A stretch of DNA of 64,000 bases from Cupriavidus sp. U2 (GTDB lineage: Bacteria; Pseudomonadota; Gammaproteobacteria; Burkholderiales; Burkholderiaceae), in assembly GCF_009663685.2 (NCBI RefSeq), contig NZ_RCOG02000011.1, positions 165,020 through 229,019 on the forward strand. Reading direction: 5' to 3'. Position 1 is the stretch's first letter; every line of letters begins with the position of its first letter. A program made the position numbers and the translations under genes. The notes under the pieces are model-generated. The model worked only from the letters and a program-made list of their open reading frames with translations, was not told where the DNA came from and made no database searches. This document shows positions 34,450 through 44,093 of the stretch, in pieces.

Positions 34450-36120
34450 GTGCCCCACGCATTGTTCACCCGCCATCAGGCCATGCTCGACCAGGCGCTC
34501 GCCGCCATCGACCAGCGCGGCTACTGGAGCCCGTTTTCCGAAATGCCGAGCCCGAAGGTCTATGGCGAAACAGCCGCCGACGCCGGCAAGGCCGCCTTCG
34601 ACGCACGCCTTGGGCAACCGTTTCCGATCACGCAGCCCGGCACCATCGGGCAAGCCGGCCACGAAGTCTCGCCCTACGGCCCCAAGCTGGGCGTGACCTA
34701 TCCGCGCCCGGACCTCGACGCGCTGTTCGCCGCCATCGAAGCCGCCGCCCCGGCTTGGCGCGAGGCCGGCCCCACCGCATGGGTGGGCGTGGCGCTAGAA
34801 ATCCTGACCCGCCTGAACCGCCGCAGCTTCGAGATGGCCCATGCGGTCATGCATACCACCGGCCAGCCTTTCATGATGGCATTCCAGGCCGGCGGCCCGC
34901 ACGCGCAGGATCGCGGCCTGGAAGCCGTGGCCTATGCCTGGCAGGCGATGCGCGGCGTCCCGGCCCGTGCCACCTGGGAAAAGCCCCAGGGCAAGAACCC
35001 GCCGCTGCGTATGGAAAAGACCTTTACGGTCGTGCCGCGTGGCATCGGCCTGGTGATCGGATGCTGCACCTTTCCCACTTGGAACAGCTATCCGGGTCTG
35101 TTCGCCAGCCTGGCCACGGGGAATCCGGTCGTGGTCAAGCCGCACCCGGGCGCCATCCTGCCGCTGGCCATCACGGTGCAGATCGCCCGCGAGGTACTGG
35201 CCGAGGCCGGCTTCAGCCCCGACATCGTCACGCTGGTCGCCAACAACCCGGACGAGCGCATGGCGTCCACACTGGCGCTGCGCCCCGAAGTGCGGCTGAT
35301 CGATTTCACCGGCAGCACGGCCAACGGCGAATGGCTCGAACGCAACGCCCACCAGGCGCTGGTCTACACCGAGAAGGCCGGGGTCAACCAGGTGGTCATC
35401 GATTCCACCGACGACCTGAAAGGCATGGTCCGCAACCTGGCCCTGTCGCTGGCGCTGTACTCGGGCCAGATGTGTACCGCGCCGCAGAATATCTACATCC
35501 CGCGCGACGGCATCGACACGCCGGACGGCCATGTCACGTTCGACGGCGTGGTCGCCGCGCTGGGCGAGGCCCTGCAGACGCTGACCGCCGACCCGGCCAA
35601 GGCCGTCGAGATCCTCGGCGCGATCCAGAACGACGGCGTCGCGCAGCGTATCGACGCATCCCGTGCGCTGGGCAAGGTCGTGCTGGACAGCCAGGCCATC
35701 GTCCATCCCCAGTTCCCCGAAGCGCGCGTGCGCACGCCGCTGCTGCTCAAGGTGGATGTGCGCGACGAGGACAAGTTCACGCAGGAACTGTTCGGCCCGA
35801 TTGCCTTCGTGATCGCCGTCGACAGCACCAGCCAGGCGGTTGCCACTGCCCGGCGCATCGCGAAGCAGCACGGCGCGCTGACGCTGTCGGGCTACACCAC
35901 GCAGCGCAGCGTGGAAACGCAGCTCGAAGACGCCGCGCTGGACGCAGGCGTGGCGCTGTCGCTGAACCTGACCGGCCCCGTGCTCGTCAACCAGTCGGCC
36001 GCCTTCAGCGACTTCCACGGCACCGGCGCCAATCCGGCCGCCAACGCCGCGCTGGCCGATACGGCCTTCGTCGCCAACCGCTTCCGGGTGATTCAGGCTC
36101 GCCGTCATCTGAAAGACTGA
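34450..36120 (+). CDS. paaN: Phenylacetate degradation protein PaaN (aldehyde-dehydrogenase-like, no MaoC domain)
   Basis: This protein of about 556 residues belongs to the PaaN group with only an aldehyde dehydrogenase-like domain (IGCCTFPTWNSYPGLFASLATGNPVVVKPHP, LIDFTGSTANGEWL, SGQMCTAPQNIYIP with the active Cys). It lacks the C-terminal hydratase domain of E. coli PaaZ. Its exact step is unclear. I prefer the GTG at 34450, because GGAGACACC lies just before it and relatives begin at this residue; an ATG at 34438 is in frame. It follows paaE by 87 bp. Confidence 0.9.
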   Translation: MPHALFTRHQAMLDQALAAIDQRGYWSPFSEMPSPKVYGETAADAGKAAFDARLGQPFPITQPGTIGQAGHEVSPYGPKLGVTYPRPDLDALFAAIEAAAPAWREAGPTAWVGVALEILTRLNRRSFEMAHAVMHTTGQPFMMAFQAGGPHAQDRGLEAVAYAWQAMRGVPARATWEKPQGKNPPLRMEKTFTVVPRGIGLVIGCCTFPTWNSYPGLFASLATGNPVVVKPHPGAILPLAITVQIAREVLAEAGFSPDIVTLVANNPDERMASTLALRPEVRLIDFTGSTANGEWLERNAHQALVYTEKAGVNQVVIDSTDDLKGMVRNLALSLALYSGQMCTAPQNIYIPRDGIDTPDGHVTFDGVVAALGEALQTLTADPAKAVEILGAIQNDGVAQRIDASRALGKVVLDSQAIVHPQFPEARVRTPLLLKVDVRDEDKFTQELFGPIAFVIAVDSTSQAVATARRIAKQHGALTLSGYTTQRSVETQLEDAALDAGVALSLNLTGPVLVNQSAAFSDFHGTGANPAANAALADTAFVANRFRVIQARRHLKD

Positions 36121-36177
36121 ACCCCACGGCTCACGCCATCCCCACGAATCGCCCGACATACCCTGGAGGAGACACCC

Positions 36178-37533
36178 ATGGTCCAGCGCGCCCCCCAAGC
36201 CGATCAACTCGATCCGATCGAGCATGCCAGCCGAGACGAACTCCAGGCGCTGCAGCTGCGGCGCCTGAAATGGACGCTGCAACACGCCTACGACAACGTG
36301 CCGCACTATCGCCAGGCGTTCGATGCGGCCGGCGTGCACCCCGGCGATCTGCGCCAGCTGTCCGATCTGTCGAAGTTCCCGTTCACCACCAAGAAGGAAC
36401 TGCGCGACAACTATCCGTTCGGCATGTTTGCCGTGCCACGCGAGGAAGTCGTTCGCGTCCACGCGTCGAGCGGCACGACCGGCCAGCCGACGGTGGTGGG
36501 CTATACCGCCCGTGACATCGACACCTGGGCCACGCTGGTGGCCCGTTCGATTCGCGCCGCCGGCGGCCGTCGCGGCGACCTGGTACAGGTCTGCTACGGC
36601 TACGGCCTGTTCACGGGCGGCCTTGGCGCCCACTATGGCGCCGAGAAGCTCGGCTGCACCGTGATCCCGATGTCGGGCGGCCAGACCGAGAAGCAGGTGC
36701 AGCTGATCCGCGACTTCAAGCCGCGCATCGTCATGGTCACGCCGTCGTACATGCTGAACCTGATCGACGAAATGGCCCGCCAGGGCATGTCGCCGGCCGA
36801 CAGCTCGCTGGAGATCGGCATCTTCGGCGCCGAGCCGTGGACCGACGCGATGCGCCAGGAGATCGAAACGCGCGCCGGCATCGACGCCGTGGACATCTAC
36901 GGCCTGTCCGAGGTCATGGGCCCCGGCGTGGCGTGCGAGTGCATCGAGAGCAAGGACGGCCCGGTCATCTGGGAAGACCACTTTTATGCCGAGATCATCG
37001 ACCCCGTCACCGGCGAAGTGCTGCCCGATGGCGCGGAGGGCGAACTGGTCTTCACGTCGCTAACCAAGGAGGCCCTGCCCGTGATCCGCTACCGTACGCG
37101 GGACCTGACACGCCTGCTGCCGCCCACTTCGCGCGCCATGCGCCGCATCGGCAAGATCACCGGGCGCTCGGACGACATGCTGATCATTCGGGGCGTGAAC
37201 GTGTTCCCGTCGCAGATCGAGGAACTGATCCTCAAGCAGCCTGAGCTGGCACCCCACTACCAGCTGACCGTCACGCGCGACGGCCATCTCGACCGCCTGG
37301 CCGTGGCGGTCGAAGTGCGGCCCGAGGTCACGCACCGGCTGTCCGATGCCGACCGCGAGGCGCTGGGCGCGAAGCTGCGCGACGCGATCAAGACCCACGT
37401 TGGCATCACCACCCGCGTGGAAGCCGTGCCAGCCGACCGCCTGGCGCGCACCTCCACCGGCAAGGCCCGGCGCGTGCTGGACCTGCGCACTGCGGCGCCA
37501 CTGGTTCCGGAGGCCGAACGCGCAGCCGCCTGA
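36178..37533 (+). CDS. paaK: Phenylacetate-CoA ligase
   Basis: This 451-residue AMP-forming ligase activates phenylacetate to phenylacetyl-CoA. The nucleotide motif is VHASSGTTGQPTVVGYT, followed by YGLSEVMGPG and the C-terminal hinge and catalytic region GRSDDMLIIRGVNVFPSQIEE. The ATG at 36178 has CTGGAGGAGACACCC before it, one of the strongest sites in the window. It follows paaN by 57 bp and completes the visible paa operon. Confidence 0.96.
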   Translation: MVQRAPQADQLDPIEHASRDELQALQLRRLKWTLQHAYDNVPHYRQAFDAAGVHPGDLRQLSDLSKFPFTTKKELRDNYPFGMFAVPREEVVRVHASSGTTGQPTVVGYTARDIDTWATLVARSIRAAGGRRGDLVQVCYGYGLFTGGLGAHYGAEKLGCTVIPMSGGQTEKQVQLIRDFKPRIVMVTPSYMLNLIDEMARQGMSPADSSLEIGIFGAEPWTDAMRQEIETRAGIDAVDIYGLSEVMGPGVACECIESKDGPVIWEDHFYAEIIDPVTGEVLPDGAEGELVFTSLTKEALPVIRYRTRDLTRLLPPTSRAMRRIGKITGRSDDMLIIRGVNVFPSQIEELILKQPELAPHYQLTVTRDGHLDRLAVAVEVRPEVTHRLSDADREALGAKLRDAIKTHVGITTRVEAVPADRLARTSTGKARRVLDLRTAAPLVPEAERAAA

Positions 37534-37673
37534 CAGGCGGGCTGGCGTGTAGCCTGCTCCCCCGATGACGCCCTGACTACTCCTCGCCGTCGCCGCCCGC
37601 CATGCTCGCGGACGGCCGGCCGCAACGCCTCGACAGAAGGCGTGCCGGCCACGCTTCGCCACTGGAGACAACC

Positions 37674-37982
37674 ATGACCGAACGGCAATTCGCCTCTATC
37701 ACCCAACACCCCGACTTCCAGTTGCTGACCCGGCGCCGCGCGCGCCTGGGCGGGTCGCTGACCGCGCTGATGCTGGCCGTCTATTTCGGCTTCATCGGCC
37801 TGCTGGCCTTCTACCCGGCTGTGCTGGTCGCACCCCTGCGCGGCGGCACCCTGACCACGGGCATCGTCGCCGGCGCCGCCGTGATCGTGGTGGCATTCGC
37901 GCTGACCGCCATCTACGTGCGCAAGGCCAACCGCGAATTCGACGGCCTGACCGCCCGCATCCTGAAGGAGTGCGCAGCATGA
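37674..37982 (+). CDS. yjcH: DUF485-family small membrane protein
   Basis: This 102-residue protein has two membrane segments ([21 protein letters not shown] and [19 protein letters not shown]) and the conserved [14 protein letters not shown] and [10 protein letters not shown] blocks of the YjcH family. Members are almost always encoded next to the acetate symporter. The ATG at 37674 follows TGGAGACAACC. It overlaps the start of actP by 4 bp (ATGA), so the two are translated together. Confidence 0.92.
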   Translation: MTERQFASITQHPDFQLLTRRRARLGGSLTALMLAVYFGFIGLLAFYPAVLVAPLRGGTLTTGIVAGAAVIVVAFALTAIYVRKANREFDGLTARILKECAA

Positions 37983-39649
37983 AGCGAATCGCAACCCTTG
38001 CGCCGACCCTCGCCACCCTCATGGCGCTCGGCGCCGCCAGTGCCTACGCAGGCCCGGCCGTGGACGGCAACGTGGCCGTCCAGCCGTTGAACTGGCATGC
38101 CATCGGCATGTTCGTGGTCTTCGTGCTGTTCACGCTGGTCATCACGCGCTGGGCCGCCCGCCGGACGCGCACGGCTTCTGACTTCTACGCCGCCGGAGGC
38201 GGGCTGACCGGCTTCCAGAACGGCCTGGCCATTGCCGGCGACATGGTGTCCGCCGCGTCTTTCCTGGGCATCTCGGCCATGATGTTCGACAAGGGCTTCG
38301 ACGGCCTGATTTACGCGCTGGGCGTGGTGGCCGGCTGGCCCATCATCCTGTTCGTGGTGGCCGAGCGGCTGCGCAACCTGGGCCGCTACACGTTTGCCGA
38401 TGTGGTCGCCTACCGCCTGTCGCAAAAGCCGGTGCGCATCACCGCCGCGTTTGGCACGCTGACGGTGTCGATCATGTACCTGGTGGCCCAGATGGTGGGC
38501 GCCGGCAAGCTGATCCAGCTGCTGTTCGGCACCAGCTACCTGTCGGCCGTGCTCGTGGTCGGGGTACTGATGGTGCTCTACGTGATGTTTGGCGGCATGC
38601 TGGCCACCACGTGGGTCCAGATCATCAAGGCCATCCTGCTGCTGGGCGGCACCACCTTCATGGCCTACGAGGTGCTCGCGCATTTCGGGTTCAGCCTCGA
38701 TGCGCTGTTCGCCGCGGCCGTCGATGCCCATCCGAAGGGTCAGTCCATCATGGCGCCGGGCGGGCTGGTGGCAAACCCGGTCGAGGCCATATCGCTGGGC
38801 GTCGGGATGATCTTCGGCACGGCGGGCCTGCCCCATATCCTGATGCGCTTCTTCACCGTGGCCGATGCGCGCGAGGCCCGCAAGTCGGTCTGCTATGCCA
38901 CCGGCTTTATCGGCTACTTCTACCTGCTGATCCTGGTGGTCGGATTCGGGGCCATCGTGCTGGTAGGCAACAACCCGGCCTTCCGCGACGGCGCCGGGCA
39001 GTTGATCGGCGGCAGCAACATGGTGGCCGTACACCTGGCGCAGGCGGTGGGCGGCAACATGTTCCTGGGCTTTATCTCGGCCGTGGCCTTCGCCACCATC
39101 CTGGCCGTCGTGGCAGGCCTTGCGCTGTCGGGGGCATCGGCCGTGTCGCATGACCTCTATGCCACGGTCATCCGCAAGGGCCGCGCCACCGAGGCCGAGG
39201 AAATCCGCGTGTCGCGCTTTGCCACACTAGGCATCGGCGTGGTGGCCATCCTGCTCGGCCTGCTGTTCGAGAAGCAGAACATCGCCTTCCTGTCCGGCCT
39301 GGTACTGGCCATCGCCGCCTCGGTCAACTTCCCGGTGCTGTTCCTGTCGATGTTCTGGAAGGGCCTGACCACGCGTGGCGCCGTGGGCGGCAGCGTGGTG
39401 GGCCTGGTGTCGGCCATTGCGCTGCTGGTGCTGGGGCCGACCGTCTGGGTGGGCATTCTCAAGCATGGCCAGCCGATCTTCCCGTACGCCAACCCGGCAC
39501 TGTTCTCGATGACGCTGGCCTTCGGCGCGGCCTGGCTGCTGTCCGTGCTCGACCGTTCGGAAGCGGCTGCCGGCGAACGCCAGGCCTACCTGCCCCAGTA
39601 CGTGCGGTCCATGACGGGCCTGGGCGCGGCCTCCGCCAGCCGGCATTGA
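37979..39649 (+). CDS. actP: Cation/acetate symporter ActP
   Basis: This 556-residue sodium:solute symporter has about thirteen membrane segments. Family blocks: [71 protein letters not shown] signal-like hydrophobic N-terminus precedes TM1. It takes up acetate and related short acids. I start it at the ATG at 37979, 8 bp after AAGGAG; a GTG at 37970 is in frame. Confidence 0.93.
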   Translation: MKRIATLAPTLATLMALGAASAYAGPAVDGNVAVQPLNWHAIGMFVVFVLFTLVITRWAARRTRTASDFYAAGGGLTGFQNGLAIAGDMVSAASFLGISAMMFDKGFDGLIYALGVVAGWPIILFVVAERLRNLGRYTFADVVAYRLSQKPVRITAAFGTLTVSIMYLVAQMVGAGKLIQLLFGTSYLSAVLVVGVLMVLYVMFGGMLATTWVQIIKAILLLGGTTFMAYEVLAHFGFSLDALFAAAVDAHPKGQSIMAPGGLVANPVEAISLGVGMIFGTAGLPHILMRFFTVADAREARKSVCYATGFIGYFYLLILVVGFGAIVLVGNNPAFRDGAGQLIGGSNMVAVHLAQAVGGNMFLGFISAVAFATILAVVAGLALSGASAVSHDLYATVIRKGRATEAEEIRVSRFATLGIGVVAILLGLLFEKQNIAFLSGLVLAIAASVNFPVLFLSMFWKGLTTRGAVGGSVVGLVSAIALLVLGPTVWVGILKHGQPIFPYANPALFSMTLAFGAAWLLSVLDRSEAAAGERQAYLPQYVRSMTGLGAASASRH

Positions 39650-39788
39650 TGCCGGCCCCGGGCGGCATCGCCATCGGCATGACCGCGCCAAGTTAGAATG
39701 GCCGCCAGCGTGGCAGCCGGACCGGACCCTACCGGACCGCCGGCCTGCCACCCCGCCCCATTCCCTTGTCGCACGGACACTTGCCAGC

Positions 39789-41105
39789 ATGTCGACCTTG
39801 CAGATCAGCTTTGAAGACGCCATCCGGACCGCCGGTGTCGGTAAATTCCAGTACCGGCTCTTCGTGATATTCGGGCTGGTGTGGATGGCCGATGCGATGC
39901 AGGTGCTGTCCATCGGCTTCAGCGCCCCGTCCATCGCCAGCACTTTCGGCGTGCCGGTGCCGCAGGCGCTGCAGACCGGCACCACGTTCTTCATCGGCAT
40001 GCTGATCGGGGCGTTCTGCTTTGGCCGCATTGCCGACCGCGTCGGCCGGCGCCCGGCGCTGATGCTGGCCGTGGTCATCGACGCGGCCTGCGGCGTGGCT
40101 TCCGCGTTTGCCCCAAGCCTGGGCTGGCTGATGGTGCTGCGCCTGCTGACCGGCATCGGCGTGGGCGGCACGCTGCCGGTGGACTACACGATGCTGGCCG
40201 AATTCCTGCCACGCGACCGTCGCGGCCGCTGGCTGGTGCTGCTGGAATCGTTCTGGGCGCTGGGCACGATCTGCCTGGCCCTGCTGGCGCTGGCCGCCGC
40301 GGCCCATGGCAACGACGCCTGGCGCATCATCTTCTTCGTGACCGGCATCCCCGCGCTGGTAGGCCTGATCCCGCGCATGTATGTGCCGGAATCGCCGCTG
40401 TTCCTGAACCGCAACGGCAAGTCCGAGCAGGCCCGCCAGGTGCTGGAACGGGTGGCCCAGACCAATGGCCGCAAGGTGACCATCCCCACGCTGCAATCCG
40501 AACGCACCGAGCGGCAGTCCGTGTTCGCGCTGTTCACGGCCGCCTTCCGGCGCCGAACCGTGGCGCTGTTCGCCGCCTGGCTTCTGATCTCGGTGGCCTA
40601 CTACGCGGTGTTCGTCTACCTGCCCATCCGTCTCAGCGGCGCCGGCTTTGCCTTCATGCGCGGCCAGGCCTTCCTGGTGATCCTGGCGCTCGTGCAGTTG
40701 CCGGGCTACGCACTGGCGGCCTATGGCGTGGAGCGATGGGGCCGCAAGCCGACGCTGATCGGCTTCCTGCTCCTCAGCGCCGTCGGTTGCATGCTGTACA
40801 GCCTGGGCACGGCGTCCGCGGTGGTGGTCGGGTCCACGCTGCTGATGAGCTTCGCGCTGCTGGGCACCTGGGGCGCGCTGTACGCGTTCACGCCCGAGGT
40901 CTACCCCACCAACCTGCGCGCCACGGGCATGGGCACGGCGGGCGCCGTAGCACGCTTTGGCGGCCTGTTCGCCCCGGCGCTCATCGCGCCGGTCATGTCG
41001 ACACATTTCACGCTGGCCCTGGCGATGATCTCCGCCATGCTCGCCACGGCCGCGCTGGCGGTCGGCGCCGTCAACGTCGAATCGCGGAACCGCGCGCTCG
41101 ACTAG
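39789..41105 (+). CDS. MFS transporter of the sugar-porter/aromatic-acid type
   Basis: This 438-residue protein has twelve membrane segments with the MFS motifs [14 protein letters not shown] and GVGGTLPVDYTMLAEFLPRDRRGRW between TM2-3 and TM4-5 and the second-half PEVYPTNLRATGMGTAGAVARFGG. It resembles the group that includes NiaP-type niacin and aromatic-acid carriers. Substrate is not decidable; a paa neighbour suggests an aromatic or organic acid. A tTAGAATg -10 box lies about 95 bp before the start. Confidence 0.85.
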   Translation: MSTLQISFEDAIRTAGVGKFQYRLFVIFGLVWMADAMQVLSIGFSAPSIASTFGVPVPQALQTGTTFFIGMLIGAFCFGRIADRVGRRPALMLAVVIDAACGVASAFAPSLGWLMVLRLLTGIGVGGTLPVDYTMLAEFLPRDRRGRWLVLLESFWALGTICLALLALAAAAHGNDAWRIIFFVTGIPALVGLIPRMYVPESPLFLNRNGKSEQARQVLERVAQTNGRKVTIPTLQSERTERQSVFALFTAAFRRRTVALFAAWLLISVAYYAVFVYLPIRLSGAGFAFMRGQAFLVILALVQLPGYALAAYGVERWGRKPTLIGFLLLSAVGCMLYSLGTASAVVVGSTLLMSFALLGTWGALYAFTPEVYPTNLRATGMGTAGAVARFGGLFAPALIAPVMSTHFTLALAMISAMLATAALAVGAVNVESRNRALD

Positions 41106-41132
41106 GCCGGCGGCGTCCATCCGCCGTGCCCG

Positions 41133-42026
41133 CTATTCCTTGTAGATGTGGGTGGCGAAGTAGTCGATCAGCAGCCGCACGTTCGGCATCAACCCCCGGC
41201 GCGACGGGAACACGGCGTGGATGATGCCGCCTCTCGGCGCCCAGCCGGGCAGCACATCGATCAGCGTGCCGTTGCGCAGGTCATCCTCCACCACCATGCA
41301 AGGCAACTGCACGATGCCGACGCCGGTCTGCGCAGCCTTGCGCAGCGCGCTCATGTCGTCGGTGACGTAACGGGGCTGGTGCCGGACTTCGGCCGATTGT
41401 CCTTCCGGGCCGATCAGCTGCCAGACGTGGCTGCGCGGCGGGCCCCAATCGAGGCTGGGCATGCCCGCAAGCTCGGCGGGATTCCGTAGCGGTGCGCGGC
41501 CTTCCATCAGTGCGGGGCACGCCACCAGACGCTGGTGGCTCTCCGACAGCACGCGCATGACCAGGTCGCTGTTTTCCAACGGCGGAAAGCGCACGCGCAG
41601 CGCCAGGTCCAGGCGTTCGCCGATCACGTCCACGCGGCGGTTGGTCGCCTCCAGATGTACCTGCACCTTCGGATAGGCCAGCATGAACTGCGCCACCAGT
41701 CCGGCCACGCGGTATTCGAGCAACGTCGTCGGGCAGGTCATGCGCACGATGCCCTGCGGCTCGGAACGCTCGCGCTCCATGACCTCGCGCGCCGCTTCGG
41801 CCTCGACCAGCACGCCGAGACAGCGTTCATAGAATTCGCGCCCGGTCTCCGTGACCGAGAAGTGCCGCGTCGATCGCTGCAGCAGCCTGACGCCATACCG
41901 GGCCTCCAGCGCCGCGATGCGCCGGCTGAGCTTCGACTTGGGCGCCCCCAGCGCCAGACCCGCCTGGGTGAACCCGCCATGGTCGACCACCTTGACGAAG
42001 TAGTAGAGGTCGTTGAGGTCGTCCAT
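41133..42026 (-). CDS. LysR-family regulator
   Basis: This 297-residue protein has the LysR winged helix (LYYFVKVVDHGGFTQAGLALGAPKSKLSRRIAALEARYG) and a typical effector domain, in the AaeR/PecT-like group. The ATG at 42026 has a good GGAGGAACAGTC site; a slightly longer start at 42041 lacks one. It diverges from the isochorismatase-like hydrolase at 42200 and is a likely regulator of it. It converges with the MFS gene. Confidence 0.88.
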   Translation of the reverse strand: MDDLNDLYYFVKVVDHGGFTQAGLALGAPKSKLSRRIAALEARYGVRLLQRSTRHFSVTETGREFYERCLGVLVEAEAAREVMERERSEPQGIVRMTCPTTLLEYRVAGLVAQFMLAYPKVQVHLEATNRRVDVIGERLDLALRVRFPPLENSDLVMRVLSESHQRLVACPALMEGRAPLRNPAELAGMPSLDWGPPRSHVWQLIGPEGQSAEVRHQPRYVTDDMSALRKAAQTGVGIVQLPCMVVEDDLRNGTLIDVLPGWAPRGGIIHAVFPSRRGLMPNVRLLIDYFATHIYKE

Positions 42027-42199
42027 GACTGTTCCTCCCATAGAACACAGACGGCATCTTACGGCACTACTGCGCCGGTTTCCGCGAACCTATGATGGCT
42101 CCACGCTCCGGTGCCGTCATCGCGACGACGCCGCAGCGGCCGACGCTTCCAACAACGCGTCTGCGAGACGCGTGACCCCATCCGTGCAAGGAGATAGCC

Positions 42200-42823
42200 A
42201 TGACAACGTCCTACAAGCGCCTGGACAAGAATGACGCAGCCGTACTGCTGGTGGACCACCAGGCCGGTCTGCTTTCGCTGGTGCGCGACATCGACCCCGA
42301 CAAGTTCAAGAACAATGTCCTGGCACTGGCCGACCTGGCCAAGTACTTCAAGCTGCCGACCATCCTGACCACCAGCTTCGAGACCGGCCCCAACGGCCCG
42401 CTGGTGCCCGAGCTGAAGGCCCAGTTTCCGGAAGCGCCGTATATTCCGCGTCCCGGTCAGATCAACGCCTGGGACAACGAAGACTTCGTGAAGGCGGTCA
42501 AGGCCACCGGCAAGAAGCAATTGATCATCGCCGGCGTGGTCACCGAGGTCTGCGTCGCCTTTCCGGCGCTGTCGGCCCTGGCCGAAGGCTTCGACGTGTT
42601 CGTCGTAGGCGATGCATCGGGCACGTTCGATCCGATCACGCGCGACGCGGCGTGGCATCGCATGGCCCATGCGGGCGCCCAGATGATGACGTGGTTCGGC
42701 GTGGCCTGCGAGCTGCACCGCGACTGGCGCAACGACATCGAAGGGCTCGGCACGCTGTTCGCCAACCACATCCCCGACTACCGCAACCTGATGACAAGCT
42801 TCAAGGTCATGTCGGCGAAGTAA
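42200..42823 (+). CDS. Isochorismatase-family hydrolase (YcaC type)
   Basis: This 207-residue protein is a cysteine hydrolase: AVLLVDHQAGLLSLVRDI with the catalytic Asp and IIAGVVTEVCVAFPALSALAEG with the catalytic Cys. YcaC-type members are oligomeric with unknown natural substrates. The start has CAAGGAGATAGCC upstream. It diverges from a LysR gene that probably controls it. Confidence 0.9.
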   Translation: MTTSYKRLDKNDAAVLLVDHQAGLLSLVRDIDPDKFKNNVLALADLAKYFKLPTILTTSFETGPNGPLVPELKAQFPEAPYIPRPGQINAWDNEDFVKAVKATGKKQLIIAGVVTEVCVAFPALSALAEGFDVFVVGDASGTFDPITRDAAWHRMAHAGAQMMTWFGVACELHRDWRNDIEGLGTLFANHIPDYRNLMTSFKVMSAK

Positions 42824-42844
42824 GCGGGGGGGCAACAGGGGGTA

Positions 42845-42949
42845 GTGGCCAAGCGCGCGGGCAGTCTCTACGTGGCCGGTCCATCCGTGGATCGGCTCAA
42901 GGTCAAACGGCCCCGCGCCACCCTGCCCGACTTCAAACGTGACCTATGA
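42845..42949 (+). CDS. Short open frame, possible gene remnant
   Basis: A GTG-initiated frame of 34 codons encodes a basic peptide (AKRAGSLYVAGPSVDRLKVK then RATLPDFKRDL). It reads like the end of a longer protein, but no family is recognised and the ribosome-binding site is poor. It lies beside the toxin-antitoxin pair and may be debris from its insertion. Confidence 0.2.
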   Translation: MAKRAGSLYVAGPSVDRLKVKRPRATLPDFKRDL

Positions 42950-42977
42950 AAAAGCGGCGCCGAAGCGCCCCTACGGG

Positions 42978-43280
42978 TCAATAGTGCTGACGGCACTGCA
43001 TCACGTAGGTTGTGCCATCCTGGACGATGTAGACCAGGCGGTCGTTCTTGGTGATGCGACGTGACCAGAAGCCCGTCAAATCGCCTTTCAGTGGTTCCGG
43101 TTTGCCGGTGCCCTTGAAAGGGTCACGGGCAATCTCCTCGAGGAGCCCGTTAATCTCCTCCACGATGCGCATGTCATGCTGCTGCCAGTACAGATAGTCG
43201 GCCCATGCGTGTGTGGAGAAACCTACCTTGCAGCTATCTTCAGCGGCTGCCTTGTTCTTCGCCTTTTGCTTTTGAGACAT
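42978..43280 (-). CDS. yoeB: YoeB-family toxin (mRNA endonuclease)
   Basis: This 100-residue protein matches YoeB/Txe: THAWADYLYWQQHDMRIVEEIN, DPFKGTGKPEPLKGDLTGFWSRRI, and the C-terminal His-Tyr pair. The catalytic Glu, Arg and His known from E. coli YoeB are present (KPEPL, NDRLVY, QHY). YoeB cuts mRNA at the ribosomal A site. It has an N-terminal extension of about 18 residues not usual in the family, encoded inside the overlap with the antitoxin gene. The overlap is 41 bp. Confidence 0.9.
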   Translation of the reverse strand: MSQKQKAKNKAAAEDSCKVGFSTHAWADYLYWQQHDMRIVEEINGLLEEIARDPFKGTGKPEPLKGDLTGFWSRRITKNDRLVYIVQDGTTYVMQCRQHY

Positions 43281-43530
43281 TTAGTGGCAATTCCTTGACG
43301 GAGGCCTTGCCAGCTCGAAACTCCGCGATGGATTCGCGCAGACGCGCGGCGTTCTTTTCAGACCCAAGCAGATGCAGGGTTTCCTGCATGCTGTTGTAGT
43401 CCTCGAGAGACAGCAGCACGACATGCTCGCCCCGCTGTCGGGTAATGACAGTGGGCTCGTGGTCCTTGCAGACCGAATCCAACGCCTGCTTGAAGCCGGC
43501 TCGCGCCTCGCTAAAAGTCATGACGTTCAT
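43240..43530 (-). CDS. yefM: YefM/Phd-family antitoxin
   Basis: This 96-residue protein has the N-terminal Phd/YefM DNA-binding domain (NVMTFSEARAGFKQALDSVC, EPTVITRQRGEHVVLLSLEDYNSM) and a flexible basic C-terminus expected to bind and neutralise YoeB. Antitoxin precedes toxin, as usual, and probably represses the operon. It starts at the ATG at 43530, with AGAGGTGAG upstream. Confidence 0.91.
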   Translation of the reverse strand: MNVMTFSEARAGFKQALDSVCKDHEPTVITRQRGEHVVLLSLEDYNSMQETLHLLGSEKNAARLRESIAEFRAGKASVKELPLNVSKAKGEEQGSR

Positions 43531-43707
43531 ACACTCACCTCTCTGCACCCCAAGCCGCGTCGTTTTGCGCCAGCTCAAGCAGTTGTGCTTGCCTTGATCC
43601 CGTAACAAGGTATGGGGGGGGCGGGACTCCTTAACTTTCGTAGATCCGACCATCGGGTCTACGTCCTGCTCAAGCAACATTGTACGAAACTTTGTACGAC
43701 ATTGCAA

Positions 43708-43938
43708 ACCAAGGCGGCCACCGCCACCTACGTGGCCCTGGCCTGGCGCCAGGGCGCGACGCTGGGCCCGGGCCACGCCGGCTATGTGGACCTTCTGGCC
43801 TTCGCCGTGCTGGCGGGCGGTTCCTGGGCAGGCATCCGGCTGGCGGCGCGCTGGATCGGACGCATCCCCGACCGCGTCCACGCCGTGACCTATCTCGCGC
43901 TGCTGACCATGGTGCTCGCTGTCATGCTGGCGGTCTAG
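43708..43938 (+). pseudogene. C-terminal remnant of a TauE/SafE-like permease
   Basis: About 76 codons encode two to three hydrophobic segments typical of the end of a TauE/SafE permease (YVDLLAFAVLAGGSWAGIRLA, then VHAVTYLALLTMVLAVMLAV). The sequence upstream, from the toxin-antitoxin module up to about 43707, is not related to a permease and no start is visible. It is best read as the surviving end of a gene cut when the module arrived. The family call rests on hydrophobic pattern and is moderately sure. Confidence 0.5.
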
Positions 43939-43985
43939 CCGCACGGCTATCCCCGGTCAGGCGCCACGTCACTCCAGCGGATCAG

Positions 43986-43997
43986 ATTATTAATAAT
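43986..43997. promoter_or_regulatory. Palindrome before the IlvD-family gene
   Basis: ATTATTAATAAT is a perfect 12-bp palindrome, followed 5 bp later by GGTGATAATACC, an imperfect palindrome. Both lie 97-110 bp upstream of the dehydratase start. They are candidate sites for the GntR protein encoded downstream. Confidence 0.5.
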
Positions 43998-44093
43998 GTA
44001 GGTGATAATACCGACGACAGTCGGCCACGGCTCGACTATCCTTAGGCCCCACATCATCGAGGGGCGTCGCGCCCCGGCACACCGCATCCGACC

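Noticed and set aside
43614..43622. Run of eight G residues, possible phase-variation tract
   Set aside because: It is not inside or just before an intact gene, so slippage would have no clear effect.
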